NCBI GenBank assembly: GCA_007124415.1
Contig: SLFE01000249.1
Location: 1-10,118, forward strand
Source: Waddliaceae bacterium
Lineage (GTDB): Bacteria > Chlamydiota > Chlamydiia > Chlamydiales > SLFE01
DNA: 10,118 bases
Direction of reading: 5' to 3'
Part shown: positions 1 through 5,044 of the stretch, piece by piece
How the letters are laid out: the number at the start of each line of letters is the position of its first letter
Position numbering within the stretch: position 1 is the stretch's first letter
Notes under the pieces: generated by a model
Told to the model about the DNA's origin: nothing
The model's database searches: none
What the model saw: the letters and a program-made list of their open reading frames with translations, nothing else
Position numbers and translations under genes: made by a program

Positions 1-174
1 CTTGGCTTCCGGTTGACGTTTTTCATGTGCTATTTTGGATAATTCATATCGGAGCTGTCCGTCCGACGTGCGCTGTGGAGGCTCTATACGTCCTTCTCGT
101 TCCCATCTGCGAAGTGTATGAGAAGAAACACCAAGCCATTTTGCAGCTTGCCCGATTGTCACAAACTTACTCAT
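1..174 (-). CDS. tnpA: IS607-family serine transposase/resolvase, N-terminal part (truncated by window edge)
   Basis: The gene starts with ATG at 174-172 and stays open to the window edge (58 codons). The N-terminus has the form of a MerR-like winged helix-turn-helix: MSKFVTIGQAAKWLGV, then HTLRRWEREGRIEPP, then RTSDGQLRYEL. This is the DNA-binding domain placed in front of the resolvase catalytic domain in IS607 OrfA proteins. The last visible residues (AHEKRQPEAK) match the basic linker that normally precedes the resolvase motif YARVSS; that motif and the catalytic serine would lie outside the window. The protein would bind the element ends and catalyse serine-recombinase transposition through a covalent DNA intermediate. 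No strong Shine-Dalgarno is visible; an inverted repeat overlaps the start codon. A stand-alone MerR-type regulator is the main alternative, but the linker favours IS607. Confidence 0.75.
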   Translation of the reverse strand, partial: MSKFVTIGQAAKWLGVSSHTLRRWEREGRIEPPQRTSDGQLRYELSKIAHEKRQPEAK

Positions 175-197
175 ACTGATAATATATGAGCAAGTTT
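163..197. repeat. Inverted repeat across the tnpA start codon (possible operator or recombinase site)
   Basis: The arms are AAACTTACTCATA (163-175) and TATGAGCAAGTTT (185-197). They match at 12 of 13 positions and are separated by 9 bases. A further AACTT half-site in the same orientation as the left arm lies at 203-207 on the minus strand. The left arm contains the tnpA start codon. A dimeric MerR-like protein bound here would block its own translation start or promoter. The repeat could equally be the subterminal site recognised during transposition. Confidence 0.5.
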
Positions 198-225
198 AAA
201 TAAGTTCAAGGATAACTGTTAAAAC

Positions 226-348
226 CCCCATTCTTGTGACTGTGAATTCATAGCCGTGCAGGTGGATGGGGTGCGGCATCAGGCTTAAATTGCCAAAACG
301 GATCCTCACCTTTTCTCCCTGCCTGATCACAAGGGGTTCGGCTTTTGG
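226..348 (-). pseudogene. Multicopper oxidase remnant (one copper-binding segment only)
   Basis: The minus-strand frame, open from 381 down to a TAA at 196-198, encodes KAEPLVIRQGEKVRIRFGN, then LSLMPHPIHLHGYEFTVTRMG. The pattern of a hydrophobic strand, GEKVRIRF, N-L-S, and HPIHLHG-x-x-F-x-V is the cupredoxin-fold signature of multicopper oxidases, whose histidines bind type 2/3 copper. Only about 41 residues are left of a family that usually has 400-600. There is no usable start codon upstream, and the downstream side ends in a G-run followed by unrelated residues (VLTVILELI) and a stop. The fragment lies between the pgm terminus and the IS607 end, so it looks like a gene truncated on the 5' side and then interrupted by the element. 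It is not expected to make a working enzyme. The rest of the gene may lie beyond the element, left of the window. Confidence 0.72.
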
Positions 349-399
349 AAAAAAGCAGCAAAAGAGGAAGTAATAGAGTCGTTAATCGTTTTAATGCAA

Positions 400-2175
400 C
401 TACTTCTTCAAGATGTTTTTCACTGTTTCAAGATATTCTCCCGCGATGACATCGCAGTGCTCGATGCCCAAATCGACAGGTGAACCATCTTCGCTGCGGA
501 CTTCGGTATAGATTTTGACTTTGGGTTCTGTGCCGGAGGGCCTGATGGTTATTTTGGCGCCGTCCGAGAGCCAGTAGACTAAGACGTCGGATTTAGGAAG
601 CTCGAGTTTTTCGGTTTTTCCGGTGTCTGTGCGGGTTTTTGTGGATGATAAATAGTCGTCGACCGCCTCAATTTTGTTGCCGAGAAGGGATTCGGGGGCG
701 GAAAGCCTTAATTTTTCCATCGATTTTTCCATTTTTTCCCTTCCTTCTTTTGTCTCTCCAAAGTTGAACGAATAAAGCTTTGATCGGTAGACGCCGTATT
801 TCTCATAAATATCGTGCAGGCGATCGATCAGCGTTTTGTTTTCTTTTTTGGCTTGAAGCGCAGCTTCTGACAAAAGGCAGGCGGCAATGACGGCATCTTT
901 GTCGCGGGCATAATCGCTTAGGAGATAGCCGTAGGATTCTTCTCCGCCGAAGATATAAGAGTACCCTTCGGGATCGTGCTCCCATTCGTTGATCAGCTGA
1001 CCGATGTATTTAAAGCCTGTCAAAACATCAAAACAAGCCACACCGTAGTGGTCCGCTATGGTTTTGAAAAGTTCTGTCGTTACAATGGTTTTGACGAGTG
1101 CGGGACGCTCGGGGAGTTTTTTCTGATTTGAGAGGGCCTGCAGGACGTGCTCGAGGCAGATGCAGGCGATTTCGTTGCCGTCTAATATATTGATTTGATT
1201 GTTGTGGTTGACAACGCACCCGATGCGGTCGGTGTCGGGATCTGTTGCGATCAGGATGTCGGCTTGTTTTTCGACAAGAGAGTCGATGCCTAGTTTTAAG
1301 GCTTCATGATTTTCCGGATTCGGCGCAGCTACTGTCGGAAACGTTCCGTCTGTTGAAGACTGGCTTTCAAGTATATGGGTGTTGATAAAACCCCACATGG
1401 CAAGAGCTTGGGGAACGATTGTGATTCCCGTTCCGTGCAGGCTTGTGTAAACGATCTGCAGCGAGTCTCCCTGCTCCTGGTTGTCTTTTTCATAATGCTG
1501 AAGGTTTTCAATGGTTTCCAGATAAGCTTCGTCGATATCCTTGCCGCACCAAACAATGTTAGGGTCGTCCGAATCGGAAACGGGTATTTGATCGAGCTCG
1601 GATATTTTTTCGACCTCTTCAATAATCCCTTTATCGTGTGGAGGGAGCACTTGCGCTCCGTCGCCCCAATACACTTTGTAGCCGTTGTATGCCTTTGGGT
1701 TGTGGGAGGCTGTGATCATCACGCCCGCCTGGCAATGTTTCAAGCGGGTGCCGAAAGAGACAAGGGGAACGGGCCTTAATTCCTCGTTGATATAGGCCCT
1801 GATGCCGCACGCTGCCAGCACTCGGGCGGTTTCTTCGGCAAATAGGCGCGAGTTTAAGCGGGAGTCGTAGCCGATGAGCACGGAAATGGGCGATTCTGTA
1901 AATGACTGTTTCTTCAAGTAATTCGCAAGCCCTTGCGTCGCGGCGCGGACGGTGTAGATGTTCATCCGGTTGGTTCCCGGCCCCATCAACCCCCGAAGAC
2001 CCGCTGTTCCGAACTTAAGGGTGGTGTAAAAAGCGTTGACAAGTTCTTCCGGCCGGCTGTCTTTAAGCTCGCGTATTTGCTTTTTTGTCTCTTCGTCAAA
2101 GTTGCCTGCAAGCCAGGTTTCGACATTTTTTTTGGCAGTGCCATCGAGGGAAACGGCCTGTTGAGAACTTGTCAT
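400..2175 (-). CDS. pgm: Phosphoglucomutase/phosphomannomutase, PGM2 type
   Basis: The protein has 591 residues, the usual size of the PGM2/PgcA group of alpha-D-phosphohexomutases. It interconverts hexose 1- and 6-phosphates through a phosphoserine, linking glycolysis to glycogen and sugar-nucleotide synthesis in the cytoplasm. The active-site loop is TASHNPKAYNGYK, with Ser157 as the phosphorylated residue. The metal loop is DPDTDR (312-317), the sugar-binding loop GGEESYGY (410-417), and the phosphate-binding loop RPSGTEPK lies near the C-terminus. All four domains appear intact. The start at 2175 is set by a GAAAGG ribosome site inside the end of mrp and a gap of only 2 nt after the mrp stop, so it is the last gene of the four-gene minus-strand operon. 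Glucose- versus mannose-phosphate preference cannot be decided from sequence. No convincing terminator is visible after its stop. Confidence 0.95.
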   Translation of the reverse strand: MTSSQQAVSLDGTAKKNVETWLAGNFDEETKKQIRELKDSRPEELVNAFYTTLKFGTAGLRGLMGPGTNRMNIYTVRAATQGLANYLKKQSFTESPISVLIGYDSRLNSRLFAEETARVLAACGIRAYINEELRPVPLVSFGTRLKHCQAGVMITASHNPKAYNGYKVYWGDGAQVLPPHDKGIIEEVEKISELDQIPVSDSDDPNIVWCGKDIDEAYLETIENLQHYEKDNQEQGDSLQIVYTSLHGTGITIVPQALAMWGFINTHILESQSSTDGTFPTVAAPNPENHEALKLGIDSLVEKQADILIATDPDTDRIGCVVNHNNQINILDGNEIACICLEHVLQALSNQKKLPERPALVKTIVTTELFKTIADHYGVACFDVLTGFKYIGQLINEWEHDPEGYSYIFGGEESYGYLLSDYARDKDAVIAACLLSEAALQAKKENKTLIDRLHDIYEKYGVYRSKLYSFNFGETKEGREKMEKSMEKLRLSAPESLLGNKIEAVDDYLSSTKTRTDTGKTEKLELPKSDVLVYWLSDGAKITIRPSGTEPKVKIYTEVRSEDGSPVDLGIEHCDVIAGEYLETVKNILKK

Positions 2176-2177
2176 GG

Positions 2178-2957
2178 TTAAACCCTTTCTTTTAATGTTT
2201 GTAAAGCTGTGCCGAGTTCGAGGAAATAGCGGCCGGCCTCATCATCACCGCTGTGGCAAGACGAAGGATATCCCTCGTCGCCTCCCCGGCGTATGGCCGG
2301 GATCAGCGGGATGCTTCCCAAAAGAGGGATATTTAAGTTGCGGGCCAGCTCTAAAGCTTTTCCTTCCCCGAATATCGCGTGCGTCTCGCTAGTTTCGGGA
2401 ACTGTAAACCCTGCCATGTTCTCGATAATCCCAAGGACCGGAATCTGCAGCTGATCGAAAGAGTTGATCGCTTTGACCGCGTCGAGGATGGCCACCTCCT
2501 GCGGAGTCGTTACAATTAAAGCACCTTCTATTTCAATAAGTTGCGAGAGAGATAAAGGAACATCTCCAGTGCCGGGGGGCAGGTCTACGAGCAGTATGTC
2601 AAGTTCTCCCCATTCTACTCCTGAGATCATTTTTTGCAACATGCCGTGAAGCATGGGGCCGCGCCAGAGAACAGAGCGGGCCTCCTCCAAAAAAAAACCG
2701 ATAGACATGATCCGGACGCCGAACTTGGAAAAGGGGATAATCACCTCAAGTCCTTCCCTGTCAATGGTGGTCTGGGGGCTGAGCTGTCTAAGTCCGGTCA
2801 TGATCGGTATCGAAGGGCCGTAAAGGTCGGCGTCCAGAACGCCTGTGCGCCACCCTTGTCTTGCAAGCGCTGCCGCCAGATTGATCGTTACCGTTGACTT
2901 GCCGACTCCCCCTTTTCCCGAACCTACTAAAATACAGTTAGAAGCTATTTTTTTCAT
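2178..2957 (-). CDS. mrp: Mrp/ApbC-type P-loop ATPase, short form without the CxxC pair
   Basis: The protein has 259 residues, starting MKKIASNCILVGSGKGG. The deviant Walker A motif GKGGVGKST spans residues 14-22, followed by DADLYGPSIP (42-51), the switch motif LLVDLPPGTGD (122-132) and TTPQEVAILD (150-159). These identify the Mrp/ApbC/Ind1 branch of the MinD superfamily, ATPases that bind and pass on Fe-S clusters. Two features differ from the classic form. The N-terminal MIP18/DUF59 domain is missing, which is common. The segment that normally carries CxxC after ENM reads ENMAGFTVPETSETHAIFG (179-197), so both cluster cysteines are absent; the only cysteines are C8 and C234. A longer reading from 3230 exists but overlaps the upstream gene out of frame and looks non-coding. 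The chosen start overlaps the end of the YkgJ-type gene by 20 nt, which suggests translational coupling. ATPase activity is likely; an Fe-S carrier role is doubtful. Confidence 0.9.
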   Translation of the reverse strand: MKKIASNCILVGSGKGGVGKSTVTINLAAALARQGWRTGVLDADLYGPSIPIMTGLRQLSPQTTIDREGLEVIIPFSKFGVRIMSIGFFLEEARSVLWRGPMLHGMLQKMISGVEWGELDILLVDLPPGTGDVPLSLSQLIEIEGALIVTTPQEVAILDAVKAINSFDQLQIPVLGIIENMAGFTVPETSETHAIFGEGKALELARNLNIPLLGSIPLIPAIRRGGDEGYPSSCHSGDDEAGRYFLELGTALQTLKERV

Positions 2958-3390
2958 ATTGCATCTGCCTCGCCAGCGCCTCTTCGATTTTTTCACAAGG
3001 GACTGTCTCGCCCCCTTTTTGGATCCCTTCGCAATTCGATGCCGCTTTTTGCCAAGCTTCCTCGGAAGTGAGATTTTGAAGCCACCAGGGATAGGTGCGG
3101 CATTGGGTCGGCCGGACAGGGTAGACCCGGCATTTGTTGTCTTTGAGAAATACGCAGTCGTAGTTAACCGGATTTTCAAGCAGGGAGTAGCGGCTGCCGA
3201 CTTTGCGCAGGTATTTTTGGCCGAATTCATCCGATGAAAGCTTAAGATACGCGGCTAAAGCCACGATTTCATCTTCGCTGACCCATGTGTGGCCGGGCGA
3301 TCCGGTGCAGCATTTTCCGCATTCGGTGCATTTGAAATCCAGCCCCCGGTGGTACCAGGGGTTGACAACTTTTAATTTGGACTCAGTCAT
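2938..3390 (-). CDS. YkgJ-family cysteine-cluster protein (putative metal or Fe-S binding)
   Basis: This 150-residue protein has the CxxCxxCC signature (C21, C24, C27, C28 in FKCTECGKCCTG), followed by spaced cysteines C79, C87, C97, C120 and C132. The segment DCVFLKDNKCRVYPVRPTQCRTYPWW (split as 78-92 and 93-103) is the diagnostic second half of the YkgJ/UPF0153 family, in which clustered cysteines are thought to bind zinc or an iron-sulfur cluster. The biochemical function of the family is not established. There is no signal peptide or membrane segment, so it should be cytoplasmic. The ATG overlaps the end of the small membrane-protein gene by 8 nt, and the 3' end overlaps mrp by 20 nt. Pairing with an Mrp ATPase fits a role in metal-cofactor handling, but that is inference. 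Confidence 0.9.
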   Translation of the reverse strand: MTESKLKVVNPWYHRGLDFKCTECGKCCTGSPGHTWVSEDEIVALAAYLKLSSDEFGQKYLRKVGSRYSLLENPVNYDCVFLKDNKCRVYPVRPTQCRTYPWWLQNLTSEEAWQKAASNCEGIQKGGETVPCEKIEEALARQMQYEKNSF

Positions 3391-3505
3391 TGTCTTTCAG
3401 CATTTGCCGGATACCGGCGACTACGAATAAAATCAGGAAAACGCCGCAGACGACGCCCACTACAGCCACTTCTGTCAGCAAACTGGCTAAAATTCCATAC
3501 TGCAT
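3383..3505 (-). CDS. Small single-pass membrane protein (40 residues), first gene of the operon
   Basis: This short gene is below usual length cut-offs. It has a very strong ribosome site (AAGGAGG, 6 nt before ATG at 3505) and lies 20-odd nt downstream of a near-consensus promoter. The product begins MQYGILASLLTEVAVVGVV and ends AGIRQMLKDND. Residues 4-32 form one continuous hydrophobic helix with no charged residue after Glu12, followed by a short charged tail (RQMLKDND). Tail topology is not clear. Its TGA overlaps the YkgJ-type ATG by 8 nt, so translation of the two is probably coupled. I do not recognise a family. It resembles small helper subunits of membrane complexes only in size and layout. 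It could also serve mainly as a leader that couples translation into the operon. Confidence 0.7.
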   Translation of the reverse strand: MQYGILASLLTEVAVVGVVCGVFLILFVVAGIRQMLKDND

Positions 3506-3532
3506 TCAACCCCTCCTTAATCCAAGGATTCA

Positions 3533-3561
3533 ATGATAGGACAGGAGAGGGACAAAGTCAA
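3533..3561 (-). promoter_or_regulatory. Strong sigma-70-type promoter for the four-gene minus-strand operon
   Basis: Read on the minus strand, TTGACT (3561-3556) and TATCAT (3538-3533) are separated by exactly 17 bases. Each matches the consensus at five of six positions. Transcription would start near 3526, leaving a leader of about 20 nt that contains the AAGGAGG ribosome site of the small membrane-protein gene. Confidence 0.75.
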
Positions 3562-3630
3562 TGAATTGCCTCGGCTCCTTAAATCGGCCGGAAAATCTCT
3601 TTTATTCTGGTTTAAGTGTAAAAAATTTAT

Positions 3631-3668
3631 TATAATTTATCAAATCTTAACATTCGATGTGTTATAAT
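3631..3668 (+). promoter_or_regulatory. AT-rich promoter region of the deubiquitinase gene
   Basis: Two perfect TATAAT hexamers occur at 3631-3636 and 3663-3668 in very AT-rich DNA upstream of the plus-strand gene. The second would start transcription near 3675. Neither has a good -35 box at 16-18 nt (TCAAAT at 3640-3645 is poor), so the exact element is uncertain. Chlamydial promoters are often AT-rich and weakly conserved. Confidence 0.45.
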
Positions 3669-3697
3669 TTAGACATCATTAAATAATGAGTAAATAA

Positions 3698-4939
3698 ATG
3701 AATCCTATTAATAAAAATAGTTCTGTACAGGATGCCAATTCTTCGGAAGGAGCTAGCAACACGACTACCGGCTGGCGGGGTCGTCAGATCACCTCCAAGC
3801 CTAAATCTTCTCTGATAACTACTATAACTGGCGCGTTTCAGAGGGTTCTTAGTTCTCTGAAGAGAATTTTGAAGCAGATCTTTAGCCCTTTTCATAAAAT
3901 CTCTAAGAAAAATGCTTCGGTACGCATGATAAACCCCGAGCAAAAGGTTGAACAAACTGCCACGGAGCCTCCTGTTCCGGAAAATGGGATCAATATTGGT
4001 CTGCCCAATGGCGGCAATACCTGCTGGTTCAACTCTGCGATGAAGCTTATGGCATCCACATCGCTTTTCGACAATATGCTTGAGGCGCGCTCAAATGATA
4101 GCGCCGATCAAAAGCAGGTTCGCGATGCGTTGAGAAAGCTTATTTTCACCCTCAGGTCGGGTAAGGGGCCGGGAGTCATCGTTCGTGAAGATTATACAAA
4201 AGTGCTTGATGCAATGAAGCCTATTCCCATTCATGGAAATAATATTGCCGAAAGGAATCAAGCCGATCCGACTGAATTTTTGATCCAACTGCAAGATTAC
4301 CTTGGATTTGAACAGCCGAAAAAGTCAGGTTTAAAATTCGTTAAAAATTATCAATTACCAGGTTCCGATGATACAGAACAATTTCAAAAGTTCGGCACGT
4401 GTACAGATGAAGAAACCTTTATGTTGACCCTGGACATTCCCAATCAAATTGAAAAAAACGAGCTACTTTCACTTCACCGTTTGATTGAACCTACTGATGA
4501 AGTAGAGGTGAGACCGGATGTTGCAGATGATCAGAATAATCGGCTCTTTACGCGAACATGGCGCCTTGCCTCTCTTCCGGATGAATTTCTTGTTTATCTT
4601 AAAAGATGGAATGTTGAAGGGGAAAAAATCAACAACCGAATCGAGCTGAATGGCTCGGGCGAATTTGAGTTTACTTTATTCGATCCTAAAAAAGATGAAG
4701 AAGGAAATATCATAGGTGAAACACCTCGCGAGAAGACAGTGAGGTATCGGATGGCCGGCAGTATCGATCATCGCGGCTTTAGTCTGCATGGAGGGCATTA
4801 CGTGGCCAACCTGCGCACTCCGAAAGGTCCTGTATGCCACAATGATGCAGTGATTAACAGTATTGAATCAAAAGACTTCGGCGCCAATGGGTTTCTTCTG
4901 TTATTGAAGAAAGTTCAAGATGAAGATGCTGATGCATAA
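3698..4939 (+). CDS. USP-type (peptidase C19) deubiquitinase, putative secreted effector
   Basis: The protein has 413 residues and all hallmark boxes of ubiquitin-specific proteases. The Cys box GLPNGGNTCWFNS places catalytic Cys109 with oxyanion Asn104. QADPTEFL (188-195) corresponds to the QQD box, and VYLKRW (299-304) to the HLKRF strand. The His box HGGHYVA places His367, and HNDAV puts Asp383 sixteen residues later, as expected for the triad. The usual zinc-binding finger (two CxxC pairs) is not seen; only Cys235 lies in that region, so this is a compact catalytic domain. Residues 1-95 lie outside it: a Ser/Asn/Thr-rich start without a Sec signal, then an amphipathic basic stretch (38-68), a layout compatible with type III secretion and membrane association. 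USP proteases are eukaryotic; bacteria have no ubiquitin system, so a host substrate is likely. No Shine-Dalgarno precedes the ATG, and a three-codon ORF directly abuts it. Confidence 0.88.
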   Translation: MNPINKNSSVQDANSSEGASNTTTGWRGRQITSKPKSSLITTITGAFQRVLSSLKRILKQIFSPFHKISKKNASVRMINPEQKVEQTATEPPVPENGINIGLPNGGNTCWFNSAMKLMASTSLFDNMLEARSNDSADQKQVRDALRKLIFTLRSGKGPGVIVREDYTKVLDAMKPIPIHGNNIAERNQADPTEFLIQLQDYLGFEQPKKSGLKFVKNYQLPGSDDTEQFQKFGTCTDEETFMLTLDIPNQIEKNELLSLHRLIEPTDEVEVRPDVADDQNNRLFTRTWRLASLPDEFLVYLKRWNVEGEKINNRIELNGSGEFEFTLFDPKKDEEGNIIGETPREKTVRYRMAGSIDHRGFSLHGGHYVANLRTPKGPVCHNDAVINSIESKDFGANGFLLLLKKVQDEDADA

Positions 4940-4981
4940 CGCTAATAAAAAAATAAACTATAATGATCGTTTTGTTTTTTT

Positions 4982-5044
4982 AAAATCCTTGTAATTTTCT
5001 TAGAATCCTTGTTAGAATGGTGTTCCAAAACAAGGATTTTTTTT
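4982..5044 (+). promoter_or_regulatory. Leader hairpin with T8 tract covering the transporter's ribosome site (terminator/attenuator-like)
   Basis: AATCCTTGTT (5004-5013) pairs perfectly with AACAAGGATT (5029-5038). The 15-nt loop contains an inner TGG/CCA pair (5018-5020 with 5025-5027), and the stem runs into eight T (5037-5044) that end at the transporter ATG. The right arm contains the only Shine-Dalgarno, AAGGA (5032-5036). A second upstream copy, AAAATCCTTGT (4982-4992), could pair with the same right arm over 11 bases, so the two left arms are mutually exclusive partners. The structure may terminate deubiquitinase transcription, hide the transporter's ribosome site, or both. The stem is AT-rich, so its stability is moderate. 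Confidence 0.6.

Larger units (their letters stand above)
1..225 (-). mobile_element. Right-hand end of an IS607-family insertion element (partial)
   Basis: The stretch holds the first 58 codons of an IS607-type serine transposase gene, read leftwards out of the window, plus about 50 bases of upstream DNA. IS607 elements are known to have no terminal inverted repeats, to make no target duplication and to insert at GG dinucleotides. The boundary proposed here falls in a run of five C on the plus strand (225-229; GGGGG on the minus strand), exactly where similarity to a multicopper oxidase stops. The rest of the transposase and any tnpB gene would lie left of position 1. The boundary is inferred and could be off by a few bases. 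Confidence 0.6.

Noticed and set aside
1375..1779. Open frame of 134 codons antisense to pgm
   Set aside because: It lies inside conserved pgm coding sequence, with no family resemblance and no expression signals.
2178..3230. Longer reading of the Mrp ATPase starting at 3230 (350 residues)
   Set aside because: The extra 91 residues are low-complexity basic sequence lying out of frame on top of the clearly conserved YkgJ-type gene. The family start MKKIASNCI at 2957 fits the Walker A spacing.
5009..5044. Upstream start for the NSS transporter adding 12 residues
   Set aside because: The added residues do not match the family, the ATG lies inside the leader hairpin, and there is no ribosome site. 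AAGGA is correctly placed for 5045.
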